From the NCBI RefSeq assembly GCF_014526325.1, contig NZ_JACNMJ010000002.1, positions 1 to 64,000 on the forward strand: DNA of 64,000 nt, written 5' to 3'. Position 1 is the first letter of the stretch. Every line of letters starts with the position of its first letter. The stretch comes from Psychroserpens algicola (GTDB lineage Bacteria > Bacteroidota > Bacteroidia > Flavobacteriales > Flavobacteriaceae). The notes under the pieces were generated by a model. That model was not told the origin of the DNA and ran no database searches. It saw only the letters and a program-made list of their open reading frames with translations. Made by a program: the position numbers and the translations under genes. Positions 36,677 through 46,447 of the stretch are shown one piece after another.

Positions 36677-38469
36677 TTTTGCTTTTTCTTTATGGAAGCT
36701 TTCGATGAGGGTTGACTACTAATCGTTGGTTTTACACCTGAAGTATTCTCTTTTTTCTTAGGAATTTGTCGCGCAGCTTTATTTTCTTTGCTTTGACCTT
36801 TGGTTTCGGCGTCATCGATGCGATTCATTAGCGCTTCATCAAAAAATTCTTGTTCAGGAACAAAAGGATCGAGTCCTTTAATTACCGGAAGATTTAAAGG
36901 AGGATCATCACTAAATAAATCTTCAACGCTTTTAGGTTGTTCTTCACCACGCCAATCAAAACCTCTAAACTGACGCGCATTCTTCGGAAATTGTGATTCG
37001 GGATAAATATCACCATCAACCTGATTGAGTAAGGTGATAATTTTATACGGACCATCAAACTGAAGGTTAATACTTCCAGATTTGGATTTATTAATCCCAA
37101 TTAAGGTGTCTTTATCATCCCTTGAATAAAAGATGATTTCAGCATTTTTAATGATATCTACGTTATATAGTTCGTTATTTTCAAACAAACCGATGAGACG
37201 CTGACCTTTTATTTGGTTGAAACCATCTCCAAGAGTGTCTTTACTGATTAAAAACGCATTGTCAAATACTTTTAGAGAATCTAATTCTTCTTTTTCAACA
37301 TCAGAAATTAAATGGATGGAATCTCCAGTCATTTGATTTCCTAAATTCCAGATAACAGGTTTACGCTTTACAGAAAAAGCATCACCAGTATTAAAGCGTT
37401 TTAAATTGATTAGCTGTGTTAAACCAGATTTGTGATCGGCATGAATCGAATCGGCTTTACCACTCATATCACTTTTATACATTTTTGCATTATAATACGC
37501 TCTAGTGATACGATGTTCAGGTTTTCCGGTAACCATCAGTGTGTCGGCATGAATGTACAATGAATCTTGTTCTTGTACAGAAATTGCTAAAGCTCGTTTG
37601 GTAATAAACACAGAATCTTTTGCTCTAAAAACTTCGGCATAATGACCTTTAATGACACTTTTATTAATAGTGTCAGTGACTTTGATATTGTTGCTTGCTG
37701 AAGCAAAACTCCTGTTTCTATCAAAATACAGGCTATCGCCAATAACTTCCCGGTTATTATAATCTATTTTTGAGTTTTTTATAAAGTAGCCTGTATCATT
37801 ATTCGTATCATAAAATCCGCGTTCACAATAAATTTTACTAGAGTCACCAACTATTGTTGAAGGACCATACATATAAGAATGACCCGTTTCAGAATAAAAA
37901 TCGAGCTGATTGGTTTTTAAGGTATACTCTGGATTGACTAAAACGACATCTTTTAGAAAGCGGTATTTGCTATCATCCATATAATAACGACCAACTTGAC
38001 TTGTAATAGTTCCAGAAGAGTCTCTCACAACTTGACCTTTACTTTTATAATAGGCTTGTTGTTTGGTACGGTCAAAATAGAGTGTGTCTGTAGTTAAAAC
38101 CGATTGTGGTTCGGTTAAAACCACATCTCCAGCAGCAAAAGCCAGTTGAGTAATACCACTATATTCAACATATTTTGAAGTCATGTTAATAGTATCACCT
38201 TGCTTTACAACGACATTACTAAATGCTTCAATAAAATCCTGATCCTGATAATATAAAGCTTTGTCACACCACATATCAACACCTTCATGTACAATATGAA
38301 TCTGACCTTGGTCACTTCGAACAAAAGTGGTCACGTTTTCGCCTTTAAGACTATCTTTTACAGTAAACCCAGAATATTCAATGTATATACGTTTCGGTTT
38401 TTGCGAATAGGAGAGTAGCGTTGAGAAACAACAGGCAATAATAAGAATATATCTAAAACTTAGATTCAA
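36673..38469 (-). CDS. OstA/LptA-like periplasmic LPS-transport family protein
   Basis: This 598-residue protein has a signal peptide (RYILIIACCFSTLLSYS, cleaved before QKPKR). The bulk is a series of OstA-like beta-taco strands with recurring patterns such as VDMWCDKALYYQDQDFIEAF, DTINMTSKYVEYSG and GDVVLTEPQSVLTTDTLYFD. It resembles the LptA/OstA fold that shuttles LPS between inner and outer membrane. In Bacteroidota this long form replaces the small LptA. The C-terminal ~100 residues are Lys/Pro/Glu-rich and probably disordered. It has a consensus -7 element just upstream and overlaps the aminotransferase gene by four bases. Confidence 0.87.
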   Translation of the reverse strand: MNLSFRYILIIACCFSTLLSYSQKPKRIYIEYSGFTVKDSLKGENVTTFVRSDQGQIHIVHEGVDMWCDKALYYQDQDFIEAFSNVVVKQGDTINMTSKYVEYSGITQLAFAAGDVVLTEPQSVLTTDTLYFDRTKQQAYYKSKGQVVRDSSGTITSQVGRYYMDDSKYRFLKDVVLVNPEYTLKTNQLDFYSETGHSYMYGPSTIVGDSSKIYCERGFYDTNNDTGYFIKNSKIDYNNREVIGDSLYFDRNRSFASASNNIKVTDTINKSVIKGHYAEVFRAKDSVFITKRALAISVQEQDSLYIHADTLMVTGKPEHRITRAYYNAKMYKSDMSGKADSIHADHKSGLTQLINLKRFNTGDAFSVKRKPVIWNLGNQMTGDSIHLISDVEKEELDSLKVFDNAFLISKDTLGDGFNQIKGQRLIGLFENNELYNVDIIKNAEIIFYSRDDKDTLIGINKSKSGSINLQFDGPYKIITLLNQVDGDIYPESQFPKNARQFRGFDWRGEEQPKSVEDLFSDDPPLNLPVIKGLDPFVPEQEFFDEALMNRIDDAETKGQSKENKAARQIPKKKENTSGVKPTISSQPSSKASIKKKQN

Positions 38470-38486
38470 GGTTTTATGTTTTGCTC

Positions 38487-38494
38487 CAAAAATA
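38487..38494 (-). promoter_or_regulatory. -7 element TATTTTTG for the OstA-like gene
   Basis: An exact TAnnTTTG match on the minus strand lies 17 bp before the ATG at 38469, giving a short leader. It separates the purA transcript from the OstA-aminotransferase pair. Confidence 0.5.
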
Positions 38495-38572
38495 ACTATT
38501 ATCTCTTCGGAAAAGTATGCCTTAACAGATTTTTAATAGATTCTGAATTGACTTCAAAATGCTATTATTATA

Positions 38573-39844
38573 TTATCTGTTAATGGTTTGCGTTCGATCA
38601 GGACCTACAGATACAATTGTGATAGGAATTTCCAGTTCCTTTTCAAGGAAATCGATATAATCATTTAATTCTGCAGGAAACTCAGATACATCACGCATTT
38701 TAGTTAAATCGTCTTTCCAGCCTTTAAACTCTGTATAAATAGGAGTCACATTTTCAGCTTCAATATTGAAGGGTAAATGTGTAATAGTTTCACCTTTATA
38801 CTTGTAAGCGGTACATACTTTTAAGGTTTTAAAACCAGAAAGCACATCGCCTTTCATCATACTTAATTGGGTAACACCATTAACTTGACAAGCATATTTA
38901 AGTGCAACTAAATCCAGCCAGCCACAACGTCTTGGTCGACCAGTAACAGCACCAAATTCGTGCCCAATACGCGCCATGTCTGATCCAACTTCGTCAAATA
39001 ATTCGGTAGGAAAAGGTCCAGAACCGACACGAGTTGTATAAGCTTTGAAAATACCAAAAACTTCACCAATGTTATTTGGAGCGACACCTAATCCTGTACA
39101 AGCACCAGAAGCTGTTGTGTTAGATGATGTTACAAAAGGGTAAGTTCCAAAATCAATATCTAATAAAGATCCTTGAGCACCTTCAGCTAAGATAGGTTTT
39201 CCGTTTTTTAAGGCTTGATTAAGATACTCTTCACTATCAATAAACTGTAATTCTTTTAAACGTTCAACTGCTGAAAAGAATTCATCTTCCATTTCTTTTA
39301 AATCGTATTGGATATCTACATTGTAAAATCCAATCATGGCTTCATGCTTATTGGCCAGAGCTCTATACTTTTCTTTCCAGTTGTCTAATTCTAAATCACC
39401 AATACGAATTCCATTACGACCCGTTTTATCCATATATGTAGGACCAATTCCTTTTAAGGTAGAACCTATTTTTGCTTTACCTTTAGATGTTTCAGAAGCG
39501 GCGTCAAGTAAACGATGCGTTGGAAGAATGACATGAGCTTTTCTGGAAATGATAAGTTTTGATTTATAATCTAAATCAAATTGATCTAAACCGTCTAATT
39601 CCTGTACAAAGACAACAGGATCAATGACAACACCATTTCCTATAACATTGATAGAATCTTTGTGAAAAATTCCAGAAGGAATGGTTCTCAATACGTGTTT
39701 TATACCATCAAATTCTAAGGTGTGTCCAGCATTTGGTCCACCTTGAAATCGTGCAATAATGTTGTATTTGGAGGTGAGTACATCAACAATTTTTCCTTTG
39801 CCTTCGTCGCCCCATTGTAGTCCTAGTAGTAAATCTACTGCCAT
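38573..39844 (-). CDS. purA: Adenylosuccinate synthetase
   Basis: This 423-residue enzyme joins IMP and aspartate to adenylosuccinate with GTP, the first committed step to AMP. The GTP loop is LQWGDEGKGKIVDVL, with GGPNAGHTL, GTTLKGIGPTYMDK-like STLKGIGPTYMDKTGR, ILAEGAQGSLLDIDFGTYPF and TGRPRRCGWLD following in order. The C-terminal VSVGPDRTQTINR is complete. The length is normal. It is 9 bp downstream of fur, so the two are probably co-transcribed. Confidence 0.97.
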   Translation of the reverse strand: MAVDLLLGLQWGDEGKGKIVDVLTSKYNIIARFQGGPNAGHTLEFDGIKHVLRTIPSGIFHKDSINVIGNGVVIDPVVFVQELDGLDQFDLDYKSKLIISRKAHVILPTHRLLDAASETSKGKAKIGSTLKGIGPTYMDKTGRNGIRIGDLELDNWKEKYRALANKHEAMIGFYNVDIQYDLKEMEDEFFSAVERLKELQFIDSEEYLNQALKNGKPILAEGAQGSLLDIDFGTYPFVTSSNTTASGACTGLGVAPNNIGEVFGIFKAYTTRVGSGPFPTELFDEVGSDMARIGHEFGAVTGRPRRCGWLDLVALKYACQVNGVTQLSMMKGDVLSGFKTLKVCTAYKYKGETITHLPFNIEAENVTPIYTEFKGWKDDLTKMRDVSEFPAELNDYIDFLEKELEIPITIVSVGPDRTQTINR

Positions 39845-39853
39845 TGTATGTAA

Positions 39854-40309
39854 TTAATTAGTTGGTTTGTTTTTTGTTGCGTAAAAGTATAGTGAGTGGT
39901 TAGAAATTGAAATGTCAAACACGTCCTCAATCGTTTTTTTTATGGATTGAATTCGTGGATCACAAAATTCGATAACCTCACCAGTATCAGTCATGATAAC
40001 ATGATCATGCTGTTTATCGAAATATGATTTTTCGTAATGCGCTTGATTTTGACCAAATTGGTGTTTTCGTACCAATGCACATTCCATTAATATTTCAATC
40101 GTATTGTAAAGTGTAGCACGACTAACACGATAGTTTTTATTTTTCATTTTGATATATAAAGACTCAATATCAAAGTGCTCTTCGCTATCGTAAATTTCTT
40201 GAAGAATTGCATAACGTTCAGGTGTCTTTCGATGACCTTTCTCTTCTAAAAACTTTGTAAAAACGTTTTTTACAATATCTTGGTTAGTCTGTTTTGTTTT
40301 TTCACTCAT
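39854..40309 (-). CDS. Fur/PerR family transcriptional regulator
   Basis: This 151-residue metal- or peroxide-sensing winged-helix repressor has the DNA-binding domain [16 protein letters not shown] and [14 protein letters not shown], with the metal/dimerization segment [17 protein letters not shown]. Only one cysteine of the structural CxxC pairs is present (EFCDPRI), so the C-terminal zinc site is incomplete. Fur, PerR or Zur identity therefore cannot be assigned from sequence. It is transcribed with purA (9-bp gap) and has its own -7 element within the spacer to the spoT-like gene, so it may autoregulate. Confidence 0.9.
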   Translation of the reverse strand: MSEKTKQTNQDIVKNVFTKFLEEKGHRKTPERYAILQEIYDSEEHFDIESLYIKMKNKNYRVSRATLYNTIEILMECALVRKHQFGQNQAHYEKSYFDKQHDHVIMTDTGEVIEFCDPRIQSIKKTIEDVFDISISNHSLYFYATKNKPTN

Positions 40310-40329
40310 GTGAACTCATATTCAAAGCA

Positions 40330-40337
40330 CAAATTTA
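40330..40337 (-). promoter_or_regulatory. -7 element TAAATTTG for fur-purA
   Basis: An exact TAnnTTTG match on the minus strand lies 20 bp before the regulator's ATG at 40309, inside the 36-bp gap after the RelA/SpoT gene. Confidence 0.5.
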
Positions 40338-40345
40338 CATAAATT

Positions 40346-42553
40346 TTATACTCTAGTCACCTTATCTATTCCATTAATTTTTTTAAGATTGTCGATAAGT
40401 TTTTTTAGCATGGTATTATTGGTGACAACCACATTGATTTTACCACTAAAAACACCATCATCAGTTTCAAAACTGATACTTTTCATATTCACATGCATAT
40501 TAGAAGAAATAACCTGAGTAATATTATTTACCAATCCTAAATTATCAATTCCAGATAGTTTTATTTGGGTAGCAAACTCTTGTTGTGTAGAATCAATCCA
40601 CTTGGCTTGCATGATTCGGTAAGCATAATTAGAATGTAAACTCAATGCATTCGGGCAATTTTTTTTATGAACTTTAATGCCATCATTTATGGTTAAAAAG
40701 CCAAACACTGGATCACCAGGAATCGGATTACAACAGGTTGATAACTTATAATCTAATTTTTCTTCTTCTTTACCAAATACAAGCTGGTCGTATTTTGAAG
40801 TAATCTCATCTTTATCTAAATCGGGAGCGACTGTTGGTTTACGAATTTTATTTTTGATATAACTCATAAACATATTACTTCGCGAAGACGCATAGTCTTT
40901 AAGCATCTTGTTGTCAATTGTACCAATGCCGACACGATAAAATAAATCTAAACTGGTTTTAAGTTTGAAATGATTGACCATTTCGTTCACCGATTTCTCA
41001 TCCAGATTAATTTTTAACTGCTTGAGCTTTCTTCTGAGTATTTCCTTACCATCTTCAGCCACATCTTTTTTCTCAGCTTTTAGTGATGATTTTATTTTAC
41101 TACGCGCTCTGGCAGTTGTGGCATAGTCGAGCCAATTACGATTAGGTTTTATTGTGTCTGAAGTTAATATTTCTACCTGATCACCACTATTAAGTTCATG
41201 ACTTAATGGTACTAATCGTCCGTTAACCTTGGCACCTTTAGTTTTCATACCAACTTCAGTATGTACGCTAAAGGCAAAGTCTAAAGGGGTTGCACCTTTT
41301 GGTAATGATTTCAAATCACCTTTAGGCGAAAAGACAAAGATTTCTTTAGAGTAGAGGTTGAGTTTAAACTGTTCTACAAAATCAACAGCATTAGTCTCGT
41401 TGCTTTCTAAAGCCTCTTGCAATTTGTTAATCCAAGAATCCAAAGCATCTTCATTATTGTTGCCTTGTTTGTATTTATAATGTGCTGCATAACCTTTTTC
41501 AGCAATCTCATTCATACGTTCACTTCGCACCTGAACTTCAACCCATCTGTTTTTTGGTCCCATTACTGTAATATGTAAGGCTTCATATCCTGTTGATTTA
41601 GGTGATGAAATCCAATCCCGAAGTCGTGTTGGGTTAGGTATAAAGTGATCAGTTACTATTGAATAAATTTTCCAGGCTAAGAATTTTTCATTTTTTAAAT
41701 CCGATTTATAAATAATTCGAACAGCAAATTTATCATAGACTTCATCAAAATCGACGCCTTGTTTGACAATCTTCTTTCTAATCGAATAGATCGATTTTGG
41801 GCGGCCTTTAATTTCGTAATTTAACCCTTCTTTATCTAGTGAATCTACGATAACTTTAGAGAAAGCTTTGATGTAATCATCTTGTTCGGCTTTGCTTTCT
41901 TTTTGCTTTTCAAGAATATCATTATACACCTCAGGTTCGGTATATTTTAAGCCTAAATCCTCAAGTTCAGTTTTGATGTTGTATAAACCTATTCTGTGAG
42001 CTAAAGGCGCATAAATATATAAGGTTTCGGAGGCGATTTTTTCCTGTTTATCAGGACGCATCGAATCCATCGTTTGCATATTGTGAAGTCTGTCTGCAAT
42101 TTTAATGATAATAACTCTAACATCATCATTAAGCGTTAACAGCATTTTTCGGAAATTCTCAGCCTGAGTCGATACATCCGTTTCTTTACTCAGGGACGAT
42201 ATTTTAGTAAGTCCGTCAACGATTCGTGCCACAGTTTCTCCAAAAAGGCGTTCGATATCGTCTTTAGTATAATCTTCATTATCTTCAACGACATCATGAA
42301 GTAATGCAGCGGCTATACTCGTTGCATCTAATCCTATTTCACTGGCGACAATTTTTGCCACAGCAATAGGATGGAAAATATAGGCTTCTCCAGATTTTCT
42401 GCGTTGATCTTTGTGTGCATCTAATGCAACTTCAAAAGCTTGACGTATGAGTGTTTTGTCTTCTTTTGTAAGTGTTCTATAGCTTACTTTAAGAAGCTCT
42501 TTGTAGGCTTTTGCAATCTCGGCATTTTCTTTTTCTATAGCTTCTTCAGTCAT
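40346..42553 (-). CDS. Bifunctional (p)ppGpp synthetase/hydrolase, RelA/SpoT homologue
   Basis: This 735-residue Rsh protein governs the stringent response. Domains in order are the HD hydrolase (HPIAVAKIVASEIG, ALLHDVVEDN, KIADRLHNMQTM), the synthetase (GRPKSIYSIRKKIVKQGV, YDKFAVRIIY, SSPKSTGYEALHITVMGP, VEVQVRSERMNEIAEKG), the TGS domain (FVFSPKGDLKSLPKGATPLDFAFSVH region) and a C-terminal ACT domain (QITQVISSNMHVNMKSISFE region). The intact HD motif with the synthetase Tyr/Glu motifs suggests a bifunctional SpoT-type enzyme rather than a monofunctional RelA. It precedes fur-purA and has no exact -7 element in the 131 bp upstream. Confidence 0.95.
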   Translation of the reverse strand: MTEEAIEKENAEIAKAYKELLKVSYRTLTKEDKTLIRQAFEVALDAHKDQRRKSGEAYIFHPIAVAKIVASEIGLDATSIAAALLHDVVEDNEDYTKDDIERLFGETVARIVDGLTKISSLSKETDVSTQAENFRKMLLTLNDDVRVIIIKIADRLHNMQTMDSMRPDKQEKIASETLYIYAPLAHRIGLYNIKTELEDLGLKYTEPEVYNDILEKQKESKAEQDDYIKAFSKVIVDSLDKEGLNYEIKGRPKSIYSIRKKIVKQGVDFDEVYDKFAVRIIYKSDLKNEKFLAWKIYSIVTDHFIPNPTRLRDWISSPKSTGYEALHITVMGPKNRWVEVQVRSERMNEIAEKGYAAHYKYKQGNNNEDALDSWINKLQEALESNETNAVDFVEQFKLNLYSKEIFVFSPKGDLKSLPKGATPLDFAFSVHTEVGMKTKGAKVNGRLVPLSHELNSGDQVEILTSDTIKPNRNWLDYATTARARSKIKSSLKAEKKDVAEDGKEILRRKLKQLKINLDEKSVNEMVNHFKLKTSLDLFYRVGIGTIDNKMLKDYASSRSNMFMSYIKNKIRKPTVAPDLDKDEITSKYDQLVFGKEEEKLDYKLSTCCNPIPGDPVFGFLTINDGIKVHKKNCPNALSLHSNYAYRIMQAKWIDSTQQEFATQIKLSGIDNLGLVNNITQVISSNMHVNMKSISFETDDGVFSGKINVVVTNNTMLKKLIDNLKKINGIDKVTRV

Positions 42554-42684
42554 AGAACTAAAGTATGAATAAGAAATTTAATGTGCAATGAGTTTTTAAG
42601 GTTTTGTTAGATTACACTCGTTATTGTAAAAAAGTTAGCTATTGTAATGAATATTTATCTGTTGCATAATAGTTTTAAAGACGC

Positions 42685-43323
42685 TTAACCTTTAGATTTA
42701 GGCTTTTTAAATGTCGAATTTTTAAACGCATTGAGCATTTCATTTTTATCGTCTTCATTATTATAATTAATATTTGCTGCAAAGTCATAGCCATTTATCA
42801 ATGCAGAATAAGCCAATTGGTTTAAGATGATATTATTGTCTGGACCATAAATTGAAAATTCATAAACTGAGAATTTGATGCCGTCAATGGTTTCGGTCAT
42901 AATATCTGTAGATGTCGATTTGATACCTTGACCAGTATATGCATCAGAAATCAATTCTTTTAAGGCGATATTGTTCTCTTCCCATTCGTTTTCATAGGTT
43001 TCTATAAAACGTTCTGAACTAGAAGAAAATAAATTGAACTGGTTTTTTTTAAAGCTCAATAAATTTTTAAACTCAGACAAATCAATTTCGCCATCTACCA
43101 TATCTTCAATCACATCAAAACCAACTTCATTGGAAGCATTAGTTTCTTCTAGTGTGACGATATCCCAACCTTCAGGAATTTCCATTCTCCAGCCAACTTC
43201 CTGACTTACATAGGTGTTATTTTCTATTTTACCTTCGTCGATTTGTTTATTGGGATCTGGGTTTTTACAAGCCAGAATAATAAATGAAAATACTAATAAT
43301 ATATAACTATGTTTTAAAGTCAT
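42685..43323 (-). CDS. Hypothetical lipoprotein
   Basis: The start at 43323 yields MTLKHSYILLVFSFIILAC with a lipobox ending at Cys19 (212 residues). The upstream ATG at 43356 would add eleven polar residues and overlap the preceding gene. After the anchor comes an acidic linker and a globular domain starting GWRMEIPEGWDIVTLEE, which is reminiscent of PsbP/DUF-type lipoproteins, though I cannot assign one. It follows the beta-rich secreted protein by 19 bp and the M48 protease, so it is likely the third gene of that transcript. Confidence 0.8.
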   Translation of the reverse strand: MTLKHSYILLVFSFIILACKNPDPNKQIDEGKIENNTYVSQEVGWRMEIPEGWDIVTLEETNASNEVGFDVIEDMVDGEIDLSEFKNLLSFKKNQFNLFSSSSERFIETYENEWEENNIALKELISDAYTGQGIKSTSTDIMTETIDGIKFSVYEFSIYGPDNNIILNQLAYSALINGYDFAANINYNNEDDKNEMLNAFKNSTFKKPKSKG

Positions 43324-43342
43324 GGCAATAGGTTTTGTTAGA

Positions 43343-44149
43343 TTATAATGTTTCATAAGTCACGTATACAGATGTTGTTAATCTTCCTTTTTTGTCAAAA
43401 ATCTCCAAGCTTTTAAAACGCTCTTTTTCATCAGTTTTAGTGATTGAATAATAGCCTTTTTTATGTTCTAGCTTAATTCCGTAATTGATACCGCTAGCAG
43501 GTATGTGGTATGTTTTTTTTAAGGTTTCTGGATCTATTTCAGTAGTTTCTGTAACTAAATTCAGCTTCCCTTTTTTATCTGTCTTATAATATAATTTTGT
43601 TTTTCCGTCGTTGATATATTCAAACTGTTCAATTTTTACCAATGCTTTATTTGTATTGTACCAGTTTCTATGGATAACTTTATTGTCATCATTATATTCT
43701 GCTTCAAAACTTAAGTAGTACTTGCCGTTTTTTTTATTGAATAACTCCAGATTGTTTCCGTTTTTATCATAGGTTCTTTTTTGATCATTCAAAGTATCAC
43801 CTTTTCGTATTTGATAATAATTTGTACGATTTCCAGCGTCATCATATAAGTAGACTATATAATCTAAAGTATCCTTTTTTGATGTTATAATTGCCGATAC
43901 AAATTTTTTGTCGGTATCCATTATAGTTACAGTTTCAGAACCTTTATCAAGAGCCGCAGATAAATTATTTGAGTTGGTTAAAACATTCCAGTCGATATCA
44001 TAATATGTTTTTAACGTTCTATGGTTTAAGGTATCTTTCTTTTTATATACTGTAGATTGTATTGTTTTGATGTATGTAGTTCCATCAGGGATATCTTGAG
44101 CATAGATACTGAGAGACATACATAAAAGTAAAACGAGGCTTATTTTCAT
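43343..44149 (-). CDS. Secreted protein with YD-like repeat segments
   Basis: This 268-residue protein begins with a signal peptide (ISLVLLLCMSLSIYAQ). The mature region contains short beta-hairpin-like units with Tyr/Asp/Asn/Gly patterns, such as YLYDDAGNRTNYYQIRKGD, KRTYDKNGNNLELFNKKNG and GKYYLSFEAEYNDDNK. These resemble the RHS/YD or MORN-like repeats of flavobacterial exoproteins, a visual likeness only. No T9SS tail is seen. The function is unknown. It is 26 bp from the M48 protease gene and 19 bp from the lipoprotein gene, so it sits in the middle of a probable three-gene operon. Confidence 0.75.
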   Translation of the reverse strand: MKISLVLLLCMSLSIYAQDIPDGTTYIKTIQSTVYKKKDTLNHRTLKTYYDIDWNVLTNSNNLSAALDKGSETVTIMDTDKKFVSAIITSKKDTLDYIVYLYDDAGNRTNYYQIRKGDTLNDQKRTYDKNGNNLELFNKKNGKYYLSFEAEYNDDNKVIHRNWYNTNKALVKIEQFEYINDGKTKLYYKTDKKGKLNLVTETTEIDPETLKKTYHIPASGINYGIKLEHKKGYYSITKTDEKERFKSLEIFDKKGRLTTSVYVTYETL

Positions 44150-44175
44150 CTGATATTAATTTTTATGCTTAAAGT

Positions 44176-45408
44176 TTATTGTTTTAAATTCTTAACACGT
44201 TCTAATAGCGTAGGATGTGAATAGTGAGCAAATACATACGACGGATGAGGTGTTAAATTACTCAAACTGTTTTTAGATAGTTTTTTAAGTGACGATATAA
44301 GAGGTTCAGGTTTATAAGTGTGTTTGGCATAATCATCGGCTTGGTATTCAAATTTACGTGACAAATGATTCATGATTAATCCTGTGATTTCAGAAATAGG
44401 CGAGTAGAGTAAACCAAATGCGATTAAGCCTACATGAAAGCTAGCGATGTCAACACCGAGTGCATTAGACAATAGCGGATTAGAAATAAAAATGGATAAA
44501 ATGTAAAGCGTTAATCCTGTAAGTAGAATAGAGGTCATTAGGTTAAAAATAATGTGTTTCTTTTTGTAATGACCTACTTCGTGAGCAAGTACTGCTACAA
44601 TTTCGTCTTCTTCTAGTTCATTTACTAACGTATCATAAAGTGTGACTCGTTTCTCGCTACCAAAACCCGAAAAATAGGCGTTAGCTTTAGTACTTCGCTT
44701 AGAACCATCGATAATAAAAATTTTATTTAAATTAAATCCAACGGACTTGGCATAGTCTGAAATCTTATCGCGTAAACGTCCTTCTTCTAAAGGCGTTTGT
44801 TTATTAAATAACGGGACAATGAGTTTAGAATAGAACATATTCATAAACACTGTAAAAACAGTTACAATACCCCAAGCATACAGCCAAAATAAATCTTGTG
44901 TATGTTGATAAAACCAAATGATAAGCGCAAGAATCCCTCCACCTATGATAGCCATCATAAGTAGTCCTTTTATTTTATCTAAGATAAATGTTTGCTTTGT
45001 GGTTTTATTAAATCCGAATTGCTCTTCAATTACAAAAGTTTTATAGTAACTAAAAGGGGTTGATATGATATCACTTCCAAGCATAATAATTCCGAAGAAT
45101 ATCAAGGCAATACCAATGGGATTGCTGCTATAACTTCTAGCAATATTATCGACATATTCAAAACCATCTAACCCAAGAAAACCAAGGGTAAGTAGTAATG
45201 AAAATAGTGAACTCCAAATTCCGAATTTATAATTTGTTTTCTTGTATGCTTGTGATTTTTTATACTCATCTTCATCATAAACATCACTTAATTCTTTAGG
45301 GATAGGGTCGTTATAATGCTTAGCGTTGAGATAATCTAAAACCTTATCTATTATAAAATTGATACAAATAATGGCTATAATGATGTAAAATAGAAGACTT
45401 GCAGTCAT
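44176..45408 (-). CDS. M48 family zinc metalloprotease (Ste24/CAAX endopeptidase type)
   Basis: This 410-residue integral membrane protease has the zinc motif AVLAHEVGHYKKKH. The third ligand is probably Glu in SRKFEYQADDYAKH, and several transmembrane segments surround them. The N-terminal membrane segment TASLLFYIIIAIICINFII and the GFGSEKRVTLYDTL motif are typical of Ste24-like proteases. Members cleave prenylated or membrane proteins and aid quality control, and the bacterial substrate here is unknown. A consensus -7 element lies 32 bp upstream and the next two genes follow closely. Confidence 0.93.
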   Translation of the reverse strand: MTASLLFYIIIAIICINFIIDKVLDYLNAKHYNDPIPKELSDVYDEDEYKKSQAYKKTNYKFGIWSSLFSLLLTLGFLGLDGFEYVDNIARSYSSNPIGIALIFFGIIMLGSDIISTPFSYYKTFVIEEQFGFNKTTKQTFILDKIKGLLMMAIIGGGILALIIWFYQHTQDLFWLYAWGIVTVFTVFMNMFYSKLIVPLFNKQTPLEEGRLRDKISDYAKSVGFNLNKIFIIDGSKRSTKANAYFSGFGSEKRVTLYDTLVNELEEDEIVAVLAHEVGHYKKKHIIFNLMTSILLTGLTLYILSIFISNPLLSNALGVDIASFHVGLIAFGLLYSPISEITGLIMNHLSRKFEYQADDYAKHTYKPEPLISSLKKLSKNSLSNLTPHPSYVFAHYSHPTLLERVKNLKQ

Positions 45409-45440
45409 ATAAAATTTAAAATATATTACTTTTATTCAGA

Positions 45441-45448
45441 CAAATTTA
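45441..45448 (-). promoter_or_regulatory. -7 element TAAATTTG for the M48 operon
   Basis: An exact TAnnTTTG match on the minus strand lies 32 bp from the protease ATG at 45408, within the 63-bp gap after the methyltransferase gene. Confidence 0.5.
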
Positions 45449-45471
45449 AACTAAATAAAATCGCTTGGCAA

Positions 45472-46272
45472 TTATAAAAAACCGCGTTGACGTTTGGCTT
45501 CAAAAATTAAAATTCCAGCCGCAACTGAAACATTCATACTGTCAATCTCGCCTTGCATCGGAATGATTATATTTTGTCTAGCATGCGCCAGCCATTCATC
45601 ACTTAATCCTGTAGCTTCTGTGCCGACTACGATAGCTGATGCTGCTGTAAAATCTTGTGTATCATAGTTAACTGAAGCTTGTAAAGCTGCACAAAAAATA
45701 GCAATTTGGTGATGCTTTAAAAATGTGATAATCTCTGAGGTGTTACCCACAGCTATTTGATTGGTAAATACACAGCCTACACTTGATCGTATAATATTTG
45801 GATTGTATAAATCACTTTTTGGGTTTGCAATAATAACGGCATCGACATTTGCAGCATCTGCAGTTCGTAAAATAGCTCCAATATTTCCTGGCTTTTCAGG
45901 CGCTTCAGCAATGAGTACTAATGGAGTTTTATTCTGAAATGTTAAACCATCAAGATGGTGCGGCTTTGTTTCTGCTATTGCAATAATGCCTTCAGTAGTA
46001 TGACGATACGCTAATTTTTGAAATACCTCTTTAGAAATTATAATGCGTTCAATTTGAGACGGAATGAGTTTATCCAAGTCGCTTTCAGAAACTAATTCAG
46101 GATAAAATAATAAGGTCTGTATTGTGTAATTTGCTTGTAATGCTAATTGTAATTCACGCTGACCTTCAATCACAAAACGACCTGTTTTTCTACGTTCTTT
46201 AGACTTTTCCTTTAAAACAAGAATTTGCTTTACTAGTTGATTTTGGGTACTTGTGATTTCTTTATAATGCAT
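45472..46272 (-). CDS. SpoU/TrmH-type RNA 2'-O-methyltransferase
   Basis: This 266-residue SPOUT-class methyltransferase modifies rRNA or tRNA ribose. It has an N-terminal substrate-binding domain (KERRKTGRFVIEGQRELQ). The three SpoU motifs follow as APEKPGNIGAILRTADAA, VVGTEATGLSDEWL and IPMQGEIDSMNVSVAAGILIFEA, which together form the trefoil-knot SAM site. The nucleotide substrate cannot be assigned. The length is close to that of RlmB-like proteins. It is monocistronic with its own -7 element. Confidence 0.93.
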   Translation of the reverse strand: MHYKEITSTQNQLVKQILVLKEKSKERRKTGRFVIEGQRELQLALQANYTIQTLLFYPELVSESDLDKLIPSQIERIIISKEVFQKLAYRHTTEGIIAIAETKPHHLDGLTFQNKTPLVLIAEAPEKPGNIGAILRTADAANVDAVIIANPKSDLYNPNIIRSSVGCVFTNQIAVGNTSEIITFLKHHQIAIFCAALQASVNYDTQDFTAASAIVVGTEATGLSDEWLAHARQNIIIPMQGEIDSMNVSVAAGILIFEAKRQRGFL

Positions 46273-46299
46273 AGTGCAAATTAATCTGTATTTAGATTA

Positions 46300-46307
46300 C
46301 AAATTTA
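46300..46307 (-). promoter_or_regulatory. -7 element TAAATTTG for the RNA methyltransferase
   Basis: An exact TAnnTTTG match on the minus strand lies 27 bp from the ATG at 46272. The opposite side of the spacer (46308-46447) holds the start of a divergent plus-strand gene with no consensus site seen. Confidence 0.5.
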
Positions 46308-46447
46308 CAGTTTTAAGAAGTATTTTTAATGTTGACAGCGATTAAGAATTTTATAGAATCTTTTAAAGAGGTAGGAGAATTCTAAATTTACTTGTTATAC
46401 TATTGACGCATTTGTGTTGATTATTAAACTAACCAAAACTCTTTTCT

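Noticed and set aside
46308-46447. tRNA or small RNA in the divergent spacer before the CUB-like gene
   Set aside because: No cloverleaf-like arms, T-loop consensus or terminator is present. No tRNA was recognised anywhere in the window.
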